Source: Serilophus lunatus
Lineage: Eukaryota > Chordata > Aves > Passeriformes > Eurylaimidae
Direction of reading: 5' to 3'
DNA: 64,000 nt
Assembly: GCA_013399895.1 (NCBI GenBank)
Contig: VXBA01002400.1
Coordinates: forward strand, 310,752 to 374,751
Positions 38,158 to 51,542 of this stretch are shown here, one piece after another (the first letter of the stretch is position 1; every line of letters starts with the position of its first letter). The notes under the pieces were generated by a model that was not told where the DNA came from, did not search any database, and was given only the letters and a program-made list of their open reading frames with translations. The position numbers and the translations under genes are program-made.

Positions 38158-41100
38158 AAAACCAGTGTTTGTCAAAAAATAAACACCCTCTCCCAAAAAA
38201 TAATATTGATAGAATTATTTTGTAGTGAGTTGTAGACAATTTTATGAAGGAGAATGTACTTCCAATGTGGTGCCTTTTTTCAATTAAACAAAAATACTCT
38301 TTTAAGGGAGATTACAAATTATTTTTGTATGGAAGTTTTTCTGAAAGAATACTATCTAGGTAAAATTTTAGGAAAACTTAAGGACTGAAATCAAACAGCT
38401 GTACTTGAAGGATAATACTGCATCAGATCTACCAGAAAACTATTTTTTCTTTCTTCAGTCATCTAATAAATAGCTTATGAAGCTGATGATTCCTTTGCCA
38501 TCAGCCAAACTAACAATATTTTATTGTACCTTAAATTACAGCTAACTAGTTTTAAATACCTCTTTTTTTTTTTTTTTGGAAACTCATCAGTGTTTGTGAT
38601 AAAAAGTATCTTTCAAGACTTTATTCATAAATTCTCTCTTTCTCAACAGTGAAAAAGCTGAAAGTAAATGATGACTTGTACCAAAGCAGCTATCATTCTC
38701 TTAAATTAGCAAAACCACACAGGCAGTTGGAAATCAATATGAACTAAGAGCTTCAAGTCAGTATGCACAAAAGCACACATTTAGCCAGTCAAAAATCCAA
38801 AATTATTTACTGACAGTGTTGGTTTATGTCACAGGATGAATAATGCCAGTGTACAAAATCATCATGCTTGGTTCATCGTGATTAATTAAAACAGTAAATA
38901 ATTGAAAAGTCTCTCTTCCACAGTAAACCTCATTTAAGAACCACCAAGCAACGGGTGTGGCATAAACTACTGCTAGAGCACAAATGTGTTATTATGTACC
39001 ATACATGTAAATCTTAAGCAATGTATTGTTCAAATATCCCGTAATCTGTCTTGTCTGAAACAAATCCAATTATGATTTTTTTCTCCATAAAAGAGGCTTT
39101 AAAATTAAAAAATAGCCTTTTTTTCCCCTTATGTGTTAATAAATTATATTTTTTATTTTTTTTTGTTTTTAAATGTGGAATTCTTTTGTGTGTACAAAAT
39201 TACTTTGCATTTTTTATTGCAGATGCTCAAGAAATTAAGTTCAGGAAGAAGTTAGTGATAATTATTATATGCTTTCAAACGCAGGTGCAAATTCTTGAAG
39301 CTTTTGTTTCAGCAGTGTGGGAAGTAATTTAATTTTTGTTTTTCTGAGTTTAATTAGCCGATATTTGGAAAATGGATTTCAGACAAACAGCTTTCAGATA
39401 TAACCTTCAATTTTAAAAGGTAGTTAGGGGAAAAAAACCCACAACAGTCCCAAGTAAAGGGAACATGGGAGGTAAAAATTACTTTCTTTACAGTAGGATT
39501 GTGGATGCAGTTAACAATTAGCTATTGAGGGCCTATAATTTCTTTCTAATCTTCAAAAGTATACTCCTCCAAAAAAACCTCACAAGAAATCATATTTTGG
39601 ATTCTTTCTTTAGACTTCAAAAACTTCCTGTACCAAGATGAGCAGCGTTGCTGATACTTCACTGCACAAAAAAAAATCCAAAAAAACCTCAGTCAGTAGT
39701 TGAACAGGTTTGAAAAAATTACCATTGCCATTTTTCTGCCTTAACAAGAATATCTGTTATATGGGGTTTAGATCCCTTCTGTAAATCAAGGATAGGAGCA
39801 GCATGTAATTCCATTTGACAACTGAACATTAAATGTGGTATTTTCAGTTAGGAATCCTTCAAGACAATTACATTACCTCCTTCAGAACTGACATTTGGGA
39901 TACATCCAATAGTTTGCAACTGTTGGATACAGTGGATACATCCAGAAAACTATAGTCAGAGTACTAAAAATTTAGAATCAAAGCAAAATCCCCATGATTT
40001 CAATGGCTGCAAAGGTAAATAAAACAATGAGAAATACTCTTTTATATTCTCAATACTTACTTATATCTACTTATAATGATGTAATATATTTTTGTTAGAT
40101 CATCTATTTTTAAAATAGCTTAGGTTTCGAAAATAAAGCACCTCATCTTGTCTTATAATGAGTGAAAACAATGAGGTTATTGTATATGACAGTGAAATTC
40201 ATGGGTTGGAGTGTCCAACACGCTAGAAAAATTGTAACTTCAGAAAATCTGGTAAAACTACCTGTGAAACGTAGAAGAAAAAATGGAAAGAATATAAAAT
40301 TATGCTACTTAATTTACTCAATTATCAGTTAGAATTCAGAAATTCTTATCAGCTGATTTTTAAAAATTATCCTAATGATCCTATTAATTATATATTTGCT
40401 GGAATTTTAGGTCACGTACTAAATGCAGGATTACCAGCAGAAAAGACTGGAAGTCATACCATTCACATTAAGACAAAAAAGCACACAGCTCTACTTGAGA
40501 GTTCATCAACTAGAATATCCAGGGCATTTTTAAATGGTTTCATACTTTCCCACTTAAAATATACTGCTGTTTCTGCCTTTCTTAGATGAGGCCTTTGCAA
40601 GATGAGCACTTGCTCGAGAAGTGTTAGACTTACTTTGAATATTCCTCTGGGATTCACAAGAGACTCAAACTCATCTCTCCCACATCTTGCAGTGTTGCTC
40701 TAATAGGCTACCAATGAAAATTGGCTTTTAGAGCCATTATCTCTCTAAAATGAGGGTCATTACTGATAATACTGCTATGCTTTAGAACCCATCCCACATA
40801 AAGGAGATAACCCTGGGCACCAAACTTCTCAGACAGCACAGCACCATTTACTTTGCATTTCCCAAGCAGTTGTAGATATGAACTCTAAATGAGCTGTTCA
40901 CCTTAGCTGGGACACTGTTAATTCCAAGTTCCCACAGTAATAAAAAAGTAGACAGCTAATAAAAACATGGGCTACCAGCAACATGCCAGAACTTGTCCTG
41001 AAATTCTTCTCTGGGTTAAGAAGAAACATTCTGTTGAAATTTTGTAGGTCTGGCTCTTAGATATCACCTGTGTAATTTAAATAATTGTTTTAAAGTAATT

Positions 41101-44100
41101 TTTTTACTACTTTCCTGTTTGGTAAATACAAGCAGGATAATAATTAAAACTGCAATATCACTGTCAGCTACAGCATTTACTTTGCAAGCATTCTTTCTAT
41201 GAAATTAAAAAATACCTTCACGCTTTGCTATTGCTTTTACAGAATCTTGTGGGCAGTAGCAGAACCATAATTAAGCCAATGCCACACTAATGCTGAGTCA
41301 AATGTCTGAAAATAAATCCAAGCACTAAGAAAGCCAGGAAGTCCCATTATTTGTGGAGAAATATGACCTAAAATCTGGTGTTATTTTGGGCAATCATGAC
41401 CAAAACATTGAAACTGTGGGGAAGAGAATCATGGAATGGGAGATTGGAGATGAGTAACAGACTCAAAGCTTTGTCTTCCCTCTTTAGTTCTCATGATGCT
41501 TTGCCATGGGAAAGAAGTTGAAAGCTCCTTCTCGTGTCATCCTCAATGTCAAAAGATAAACACTGGCTAAAACCAAATCCATGAAGCACTGAAGAAGGAC
41601 CTGATCCATGCTGGATACCAAACCTAATAACTGGTACACAAGGATACTGGGCATGAGATTACTGGATCCAGACTTTTGTCTACCATGTTTTGAAGATCTT
41701 CCTGTAAAGTCACACTTTTTAATCAGCATTCTTCTCCAAGTGGGCAATATAAATGTTCCTTTTCTAAGCTAATTCATTAAAATTGCAGTCTCTATAATTA
41801 ACTGGTGTAGCCTGAAGTTTAACAAACTAATGGAGAAGAACTTGAACTAAACTCAATACTAAAGGTGCTAAAGGTACTGACTTCATCTAATTTTTGCTTG
41901 TGTTCATACAAAATCTGCTAACTCAAAACAGATTACAAAAGCAAGTGAATTGAACAAGCCAATTGGTCACAGACCTTATCACTGCCTTCCAAATATGTGC
42001 ATTAAGAACCAAAAAAAGAGAAAAGTTTCAAACCAGGTGCTAGGACAAATGTTATAGTCAGATTTTTCATTAAGTACTTCTTAATTTATTTTTTACCTCC
42101 TCTGAAAAACCTACAATATCGAGATATTCTAAGTATTTGGAGTCCCAGCCCCATTTCCAGGCAACAGAGGATCCATCTGAAGTACCACATCTGAAATACC
42201 ATATACTTTAAAAAGTCATCTCTAAAAGAAAGCCATATAAAGAACTAAATACAAGAGAACCTTACTGGTTAACATCTGTAAATAATTTTTTTCCCCAAGT
42301 AGGTTCTTCACCAAGACCTGCAACATTAAATAAGTCTATTTCTGTCATAGCTAAGCACTTCTTATAAAAATCACAACTAACTCACAAATGTTCTGCATTA
42401 TATAACATGAGCCTAAAGCCTATTGCTATGGTTCAAATGGCCTTTCTGCAAACCAGGGAAGGATTTTAATCTGGTGCAAGAAGCTGGCAAAGGAGACACC
42501 TCTGGTAGGCAGTCCAACCTTTTTGCAGCCACCCTTGAAGCCATTTCAGGTTGTGATTTAGAACTATGCCAAATTTATATTTAAGATAAGTGGTTTAGTA
42601 TGTTTTAAGGAAGTTTGAAAAGATCATTTATCAAAAATTTGGCTGACTCAGTCATTTCCAATTAAATCACATTAAGTACTATGTTCCTTTTCTTTTTAAT
42701 TGTTATTTTCTTTTTTTTTTCTGTGAAGAATATTTTTAAAGTATCATTAAAACTGTAAGTTATATTGTAAATATTTTTAGCACACTAACAACAGAACAAC
42801 TCATATCTGTTTTCAAGGAAAACAAATTCAGAGGGAAGAATATATCTACAAGTTATCCAAAAATCACCAAAATGAGTGGCAATACTATGGCTCAAGTCTA
42901 TGACTTCAAACCTAGAAAATACAAATATTTCAAGTCTTTTATGTCATTTTATTTGCCCTCCTTTCAACGATCCTCTGACAATGATTGCAGCTATTTGATG
43001 AAAGCCCACAAATTAGCATTTTCTATTCACTCATTTACATCCAAAAGTTTATCATCACCTAAATAAATAAACTGCATGCTTTCACTAGAGATAATAAAAC
43101 TATCATTAATTTCAATCAGCAATGAATTTTAATCACATAGACCTGCACTTGTTTCACAACTTGCCTGTAATTTCAAAAGCATTTATCATTGTCATCATTT
43201 GTATATATTTTAGACCTCAGTATTGTAAAGATTTATGCATTAGAAACGTGTTCCAGTGTTTCTTTTTAATTTCCTTAGAAAGAAGCCGTGATCTGTATTT
43301 TAATTTGAATACTTAAATCTCTGAAATGGAATTAAATTATAACAGAGTGTATTCCAGTTTTCAGAAGTAAAATGAAGTAAAATCCGTAAACTATTTTTAG
43401 TGGGGTTTACTTGCTCGCTTAAAATACTTAAAAGGGCTATTGTCCCTCTTCTTAGTTTCAGGTGGTAAGAAGGCAGACGTGGAGACCAAGTGTGCTTTTG
43501 GCCACGTAACAAAATGATGACCAACGATTTAATGCAGGCTCTGAAATCTACAGAATGGGAACACATCTTGTAAGTGCAAACAAGAAAACCAGTTAAAGAA
43601 TCAGCCATGCATTTCCATTTCTCAGCCTGAAAAAGTGAGGTGCTGATAAGATGACAAAGGAGTGTCAGCAGCTGGCCCAGGAGGGGCCTTCTCTTCCTAT
43701 CTGTGAAGAAAATCAACTCACAGCCAGCTCTTGAAAAACAAAGATTACCCATTTGTTATTGACAAGCAGGCTCTTTTTCCATCCAGGTACTCTCCAGTAA
43801 TAGCCAAGGACCCTGGATCTCATGGATCCACATGTTCAATGACTACACTTCCCTTAACAAGGCAAACATAGTATTTTATTATGCACAAATAATATAAACT
43901 TATAAATATTATATATTTTATATACTATAAAGTAGAACAAAATTAGGACTTGTTTAAAATCTACTGAAACATTCATATGACATCAGAATAAATAACTCAA
44001 ATTAACAACATTTAGCATCCACATAGAATGAACAGAGCCATCTATAGAACCCTCATAGATATTTAGATATCATCACAGACAGCCTGACTGATCCCCTTTG

Positions 44101-44597
44101 AAGCACATGAGCACTGTTTTGCTAATGAGTAAAAAGAAGAAGCAGAAACAAAAGTGAATTTGGACATGCTGTTTCTTCTAAACTATTTTATACCTCAGCT
44201 GAAACTCAACCCTGTGGAGCACTGTGGTGCAGACAGGTGAACATAATCCTACTGGAATAACCACTTAAAGAAAACACTGCAAGGCAAGAGGAACATTACA
44301 CGACTATTTCAGCAAAACAAGTCTGACCATCTCTCATAATTATCTGCACAACTCAAGCAGGTAAGAAGATTGAACCTGCATCATTTAGTAAAGGTTATTA
44401 TACTCTTTGCTTCAGACTGCTGAAATAACCCAACCCATCAATTTGAATTTAATAAAAAAATGTATGCAGCATTAGTCTAAGGTATTTAAGGGACTTTATA
44501 TAGTAAAGATTATTTTGTATAGTATTGAAAGAAAAATATGTAATTTAAAATTATATTTAATTTATAAATAATCTTACAGGAGAAATTATCAAAATGT
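38158..44597. other. Unique AT-rich sequence without a recognised gene
   Basis: I see no gene or nameable repeat. There is a T15 run at 38563-38577, a short repeat of GGATACATCCA near 39898 and 39933, and very AT-rich sequence near 43890-43930 and 44520-44575. The 150-codon minus frame at 43300-43752 has no recognisable motif and looks like chance. Confidence 0.6.
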
Positions 44598-44602
44598 ATC
44601 AT

Positions 44603-45510
44603 TGTAATGGTTTAACCCGGGCTGGGTGCCAGGGGCCCACTGCAGCCACTCTCTCACTCCCCCTTGCCCAGCAATAGAGGAGAGAGAGAATATAACGAGA
44701 GGTTTCATTATTCATGATAAGGACTACAGCAGATTCTTTCTTAATCACCATCACAGGCAAAACAAGACTCCATGTGGGAATAGTAGTTAAATTTATTACT
44801 AACAAGATCAGAGCTAAGAGTGAGAGACTAAAAGACACTTTTTACCCCCCACCCCCTCCTTCTTACATCCAACCTGCTCTCCCACAGCGGTCAAGGCAAA
44901 AGGCGAGGTGGGGGGGAGGTGTTGCTGTGGTCAGCTGCTGTTCTCAGCCGCTGCTTGGGNNNNNNNNNNNNNNNNNNNNNNNNNNNNNNNNNNNNNNNNN
45001 NNNNNNNNNNNNNNNNNNNNNNNNNNNNNNNNNNNNNNNNNNNNNNNNNNNNNNNNNNNNNNNNNNNNNNNNNNNNNNNNNNNNNNNNNNNNNNNNNNNN
45101 NNNNNNNNNNNNNNNNNNNNNNNNNNNNNNNNNNNNNNNNNNNNNNNNNNNNNNNNNNNNNNNNNNNNNNNNNNNNNNNNNNNNNNNNNNNNNNNNNNNN
45201 NNNNNNNNNNNNNNNNNNNNNNNNNNNNNNNNNNNNNNNNNNNNNNNNNNNNNNNNNNNNNNNNNNNNNNNNNNNNNNNNNNNNNNNNNNNNNNNNNNNN
45301 NNNNNNNNNNNNNNNNNNNNNNNNNNNNNNNNNNNNNNNNNNNNNNNNNNNNNNNNNNNNNNNNNNNNNNNNNNNNNNNNNNNNNNNNNNNNNNNNNNNN
45401 NNNNNNNNNNNNNNNNNNNNNNNNNNNNNNNNNNNNNNNCTTCTTGAAGCCTCTCCCTCAGCCCCCCCCCCCCACTGCCACTAAAACCTGGCTACAGAAA
45501 AACTAATACA
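44603..45510 (-). mobile_element. Solo endogenous-retrovirus LTR with assembly gap
   Basis: The element starts TGTAATGGTTTAACCC, ends CTAATACA, and is flanked by ATCAT on both sides (44598-44602 and 45511-45515), an exact 5-bp target duplication. The assembled length is 908 bp, of which 480 are N (44960-45439). The visible ends match a GC-rich LTR type I know from bird genomes, and orientation is inferred as minus. Read on minus, it runs from TGTATTAGTTTTTCTGTAGC through an AATAAA at about 44791-44796 to GGGTTAAACCATTACA. No internal retroviral genes are present beyond whatever the gap hides, and the gap is too small for them if its size is right. Confidence 0.87.
44960..45439. other. Assembly gap (480 N)
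   Basis: The run of N lies wholly inside the second LTR. A G/C-rich purine tract borders its left edge (around 44901-44920) and a C12 run lies near its right edge (45462-45473), so hard-to-sequence GC-rich repeat content is the likely cause. Long frames running through the Ns are artefacts. Confidence 0.99.
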
Positions 45511-48500
45511 ATCATATATCATATTATATACAAAATCAAAGTTCTTATAATATCATGAACACATCAAGGGAAGTGGTGGGGTTTTTTTTCTTTATTTGTT
45601 TAGAGGTTTTTTTTAAATTAAGTTTGTAGACTGTGGGACAAGGATTTAAAGGGTAAAAATGAAGAGGAAGGAAGACATGGCAAAACAGAGAGTGGTTCAT
45701 AGGAACACAAGCTGAGAGGGAAAGTAAAAAGATGCAGAGAAAATGGCAGTACACGCGTTCAGAAATGAGACAACAGATGTGGAAACACACCATGACACTA
45801 CAATATCACCCATTTCCTCACAGCAGACAGGGGACAGAAGAAGGGGTGAAGAAAGAGGAAAAGATATCTGTTCTTGATAAAAGACTGAACACTAATTTTC
45901 TCTTTGGATGTGAGACAATCATAGATAAATCACAAGTAATGTCTCTTCCCTCTTAAAAAAGCACACTAACATGATTAATCTGTAAAATGTTAAAACCAAT
46001 CCAAATCAAACCAAGCACAGTTGAAAATAACTCAGATTCTATTTGAGCACTCTCCTACAAGAGAGTAATAAATTTCAATTTTTTAGAATTTGCAGCTCAG
46101 AGTAATAGGAACTGAGCTATAAGGCTTAACATTTTTCATATGTAGAAGAGCAAGTGCTTGTACTGATTTGAGGAGACTGCTCAGTGAAAGTTGTAGCACT
46201 TTCATTAAAGCGTGTCATGGCTATTGTCCAAAAGGACTTGAGCACTGCTCTTATCTCTAATTAAAATATAACAATTTATTCGCTGTATCTGTCAGTTTAG
46301 AAAGGCTAGGACTTCTGAAGCATCAAAGGATACCGCAGCTAGGAAATGCAGTAGAGTTCACAACAAGCAAGAACTGCCAAGGAGCCACCCTGCAGTTCAT
46401 CATCTCAGAGTTAGTATGTTGTCATTTCAACAGAAGCATACGGTGACCTTACTTGCAAAAAATAAACCAGGCAAAAAATACTTCAGGAAACAAATGACAG
46501 TTGACAATATACTTTTATTTTATATGCAGATTTAAGAAAGAGCAAGGGAAATGGAAGGCAAAACAAGAGAGCTAACATCTACGAGAAAAAGGGGAGTGTG
46601 AATATTTTGCTCAGCATTCATAATAATGTTTCCTAGAAGGCTGTCTCAGTAGTACAACTGATTTGTGGAATTTTGCCAAGGACTAATGAGGCAAAACTTT
46701 GACCCCCTGGGGTACCATTCTTTTTGGACTCAAAAGAAACAGAAGATTTAAAAGTGGTCAAAAAAACCGTGCTCTTCCAGCCAGTCTTCCACAACATCTC
46801 CACTGCAGGGACACATCAGGGTGGACTCTGCCATTCTGTGTGCAAAGCACCACATGTGCCTACAAAGTATTAGGCTGTGTCTTTAATTACTGGTAATTAT
46901 TTTCTGTGAAAACATATTTCATTAAGATTATAATGTTGCACAAGGATGTTTTTTAATGGTGTGAATATCTGAACCTGAACGTGACTTTATATTGCACAAA
47001 AGCACAATGGAATTGCTACAAAAGCACATTGCTCTGCCAGCAGGAAGTGGGGCCTCTCTCTTCAGGCAAGACCTACCAAACTCTAAGGTTCAAAATGGGT
47101 GAATGCTATTTATCCCACTACTAAAAGGCTCCATTCATTACCAGATCAATTATTTTACATAAAATATCAGAAGTCAAATCGCACACCATCACAGATGTGC
47201 ACAGAGATTTCAAGAATTACTCCATGATTGCCTGGAGGACTCCTCCTCCATCCAGGAACTGGTATAGAAAGAAATGTGGCAATATTTACATCTGCTGAGA
47301 TGATGAAAGAGCAGTGAGGGATGACAGAGTGTATGACTTTGGAATTTAGGCTGTGATTTAGTGGATTTTGCATGAGAAAAGCATTCTGAAATCAGCGCCT
47401 GCCACATAGATCACTGATGATTCAGAAAATATTTCAGTGGAAAAGATATACACATAGGTCCTTGTTAGCATTTTGGCAACAGATCATTGCAGTTTTTCTG
47501 CCAGACGTGCAGAAGCTGAACTGGCATAACATCATGCTACACCCTGTACATCCTGCACGTATCTTTCAGCTGTGATTGCTCTGCTGTAACAAATGGCATC
47601 TGAGAACCCATAAATATCAGTAAACAGCTCCAGCCTATTAATAGCTTGTCTCTGTCTTGAATTTGGCATTTGGTACAAATAGCATCAGGCCATTTCTGCT
47701 GTTCTGAATAGAGAGTATTTGCTTTTGGGAAAGACAGACAGAAAGACTTTTAGAAAAAGAGAAAGACACAAAACAAAAGGATGCACAGCTTGCTTTTTCT
47801 AAAACCCCCAAATATATGAAGACTTTAACTCCTCCTAGGTTTACACATGCAACTGAGCGTTTGAGTGCAACTAGGACAAAAAAGAGCTTAATTTTTTGCC
47901 ACTACTTGCAGATAGGAAACATTAAAGTTACACGTCCTCCATAGGCTGCAAAGGTATCTGGTCAAGACCTGTGGCAAACCCTCTACAATTCTTCATCACA
48001 TACTTCCATTTTCTTCTGCATTGGTGTTTCAAGCCCAGCAGCATGTATGCAAGAAGTCTAAATCTTCTTCTGTCGAGTGCTCAAGCTCATTAAATGTCAC
48101 AAAATGTTTCCAAATGGAGAAAGCGGAAAAGGGCAAGGTTCATAATAGGATTTACAGAACAAAACATCCCTTTCATTCACTGTAATTTGGGAGAACACTT
48201 ATACCAAAAAAGGAAACAAACCCACAACCAAACAACCCCCTAAAGAATCAGTGGAAGAAGTTCAGTCATCTGACTGCCCTAAATGCTGTTAAACAAAACC
48301 CATACAGCAAACCTATTAATCCTCCAGCAGGGCTACTGGAGAAATAATAATTTATGCAAGCCCCCTGGTTACTCTGATGTCTTTATCTGTGGAAGTGCAG
48401 TGACCCCTAAATGTCTTTGACCTACTAAGTGGTAACAGATCAAACACTCAACAGCTTTTAATATATTTTCAGACTTGGTCCTTCTAATCAGATGCTGACT

Positions 48501-49630
48501 CTTGAGTTCTCCAGCAATGAATATTTCATAATATCCAGCCAAATAGTGTTAGAGACCAAAGGTATCAACTCCTGTGGATTATATGCAATCTATTCTCTGC
48601 ATATAATTATAATAACTTTGTTTCCTAAATTCTTATACTTCTTATGAAGTAACTGGAGGGACTGAGATGAGGCGTGGTAATAATACCTCAATAAGAAATC
48701 ACTATGAAAAATATATGGAAATTTTTAGTCTATACACTTATTTCTTAAGCAATATTTCTTTATACCTGAAAAAGTAAACTTGATGTATTGCATTCAGAAG
48801 TTTATACTGACAGAAAGTATAAAGTGAAATATTCAACTTCTTTTCACAGAAATTCCATGTCCTTGCATTCATCATACTGGAAAGGAAATACACTATTCTT
48901 AAGCCAACTCCAGATGTGGCATCAATTTCCAAAACTAAAAACATTTAATTATAAGTTGATTAACTCTATCAAAATAATAATAAAAAAAGATTTAGTAGTG
49001 CAATCAAATAAAAGCAGAGGGGAAAATAATGGTAAAGACTATCCAGCATAAAAAAACTAATTACTGCAAAAGAGATTGTTTTCATGGGTTGTTGTGTTCA
49101 ATGGAGAAAGCCAAAGTAACCAGAGAAAATAATCATTGTACATTTTATAAAATACTTGTTCAGTTCTACTGGTTTCCTTTATGTGATGACCAAGGGTTTT
49201 CTAAGGGGTTCATAAGGAAGAATATAGAAAGGATCAGGATAAAAGTTATAAGAACATACTAAAATGTACACTGAAGAGCAAAACAGCCACACACCACACT
49301 ATTCTAAACACAACCCAACTTTCCTTTGGTTCACTTTTACTATCATGGCAAGTACAATGTTATTTCAAGCTTGTCTTTACCTGGCAGAAATTAAATGTTA
49401 ATAATGTTTAATGACTCATTTTCCAGTCAATCTAGTACTTGAATGCAAAAATACTACATTAAGTAAAATCCTTCCAAACATGCATACATAATAAATCCCC
49501 AGTATTCAAAATAGGGATTGAGAAGGCAAACATAATTTGCAGTGTGTGCCAGTAAGTAGCTTACCTTCTCATGAACTGTTTTGATGATTGTTTCATTGGG
49601 TTTTCAAGCCAAAAATGGCTTGTATTTTAG

Positions 49631-49690
49631 CAGTTTGCCAGAGGGAAGCCAAACTCCAGCATCTTATGAAGCGCAACAACTGAAGAACAA
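49631..49690 (+). other. Candidate 60-nt coding microexon
   Basis: An acceptor ATTTTAG (ending 49630) and a consensus donor GTAAGT (from 49691) enclose 60 bases. One frame is fully open and encodes about SLPEGSQTPASYEAQQLKN, entering and leaving in the same phase (one base before the first full codon, two after the last). Such symmetric short exons are typical of alternatively spliced exons in large vertebrate genes. The acceptor's pyrimidine tract is only moderate and no gene is recognised, so chance is quite possible. Confidence 0.2.
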
Positions 49691-50102
49691 GTAAGTGCTA
49701 ATTTGAACAAAGTCACTAAGCTAACAGTAAATAATCAGTCCATTTTAAAAGATGTATTATTGTTCTCTCATTTTTCTTCTGGAAAGCACATTACCTTCTG
49801 AATAACCTCTTACTGAATCACTTTTGTCCAACCAAGTTTTACTACTACAACTTAAGGTTGAAAGAATGAGCCTGAAGTTTGGGGTTTGTTTCTTTTCCAC
49901 CCAAACTGGGAGGATTAGGACAAATTCACAACCTGACTTATTGTCTCATCCAGCTGAAATGTCTTAAATTGTCCACATTCACTCCAATATCTGTATAAAA
50001 GGAAGCCTGTTACAGGAAACAGCCTTCAACACACAATTTGCCACTACATACCTCACACGGTGACTTGTACTGAACAAGCTTGTAGGCTCCCCTGAATCTC
50101 CT

Positions 50103-50387
50103 TCATCCTAAGTGTACAAATAGGGTCCCGGGGGGGTGGGGAAACCAGATAGGACCAGCCATACCCTCTTTTTCTGATGCACAGAATAAGCATTGCCTAG
50201 AAGCCAGAAGGGGAACTTGAGTTTTGATTTCTTGCTGAAGAATCCTGTTTTTGGAACACAGGTTTGTAGCTATTTTCAAATCATTAAAGCTGTCCCAACT
50301 TGCACTAGAGGAAGTAGTACTTTCTATGATGGCAGCATCTCCTGCATTTCTGGAATTTATATGGAGTGAGAAAATAGCAGGAAACAC
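50103..50387 (-). other. Weak candidate coding segment
   Basis: A minus frame of 94 codons begins upstream of a pyrimidine-rich acceptor-like site (CTCACTCCATATAAATTCCAG, AG at about 50351-50352). It encodes a Ser/Thr-rich segment including ESTTSSSASWDSF, then LCSKNRILQQEIK. There is no good donor within the open frame; the best, AGG/GTATGG, is mediocre. I recognise no protein. It could be a chance frame or a decayed exon. Confidence 0.12.
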
Positions 50388-50400
50388 AAATAGGTTAAGT

Positions 50401-50436
50401 CCTTTGAGATCTATATCACCCTTTGAGATCTATATC
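50401..50436. repeat. 17-bp perfect direct repeat, period 19
   Basis: CCTTTGAGATCTATATC occurs at 50401-50417 and 50420-50436, separated by two bases. The perfect identity suggests a recent small duplication. Each unit contains a palindromic AGATCT. Confidence 0.92.
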
Positions 50437-51508
50437 TGAACAACAATTACACATTAACAGTAATATTCGCAGTTAGAGTAATAAAACTAGAAATGTTAAC
50501 AGTAGCCCAAAAAGATGATTGTGATTTCCACAGCTACCAAATTCAACACTTTATGTCTGTGTTCAAAATCTAAACTTATTTTTAATTGTTAGTGTTTAAT
50601 TAAAACAGAGAATTACCAACTAAACATGGCCAGTGGTTCCATAGATTTTCTGGGGCAAAAGGGGAACTTTTATTTAAACCAGCAGGCAGATAAGTGCAGC
50701 CTCCACTTGTGCAATGAAAAGCACCTCTACTGTAAAGCCCTGACGAAAACAAATGTAAAAAACTCCTGAACATTGTTGTTCATCACTGGGAAGAAGAATG
50801 AATCTCATCCTGGCCTAAAGGAAACCTGCTGGAGTAGACTTGTCATAGGAAAAGTATAATGGCTACCAAGTCAGGTTCTCCTACAGGGATACTGAGTGGA
50901 AAGTCACTCTTCACTCAGGAATCCTCTCCACCTGGTGAGTGGCAGGGAGAGGATTGCTCCAGGGCTGCAGGCTGTGATGCCTCTCATTCACAAGAGTTGT
51001 CATCACTGTGTGAAGACATTCGAGACATTTTGGACATGTAAAACTAGAGGGGAAGGATTAAAATCCAAATAGAGGAAAAGAGTACATGATGAAGTCTTAT
51101 TAAACAACGCATTTCCTAGGCTGCCATTTTATCATTTTATTAGTTAGACACAAAGAAAGAACAAATTTCCAACTATTTTTGGTTTGAAACCAGCAATACA
51201 TCACATATAGCATTATTCTAGTTATTACATATATGGGATCAGTTTTAGATTTATTGGACGGGTGCAGTAAAAAATTCCCTTCTGGCCTGCCTTCTCAGGA
51301 GGTCTGCACATCAAGAGCTATGAACAAAGAAAGGAAAAGCATAGCAATGGAGGAGAAACCAAGATAATTTCAGTAAGCCAAGGACAAATGGCAGAGTGTC
51401 AAGCAAGATAAAAGCTAGAATACATTTGTGCAAAACCTCTCTCTTGGCATATTAAGTAGTGATTACTTCTTGGCAATGTTCACATGCAGAAATGGGATTG
51501 TTTACAGC

Positions 51509-51542
51509 AAAAAAAAAAAAAAAGAAAAAGAAAAGAAAAAAA
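51509..51542. repeat. A-rich tract
   Basis: This is an A run followed by AAAAG-type units. No SINE or processed pseudogene body is attached, so it is simple sequence. Confidence 0.85.

Noticed and set aside
43300..43752. 150-codon minus frame
   Set aside because: No motif or splice pattern, and within the length range expected of chance frames in this window.
44714..45506. Plus-strand open frames of 179-256 codons
   Set aside because: They run through 480 Ns in the assembly gap; the translations are almost all X.
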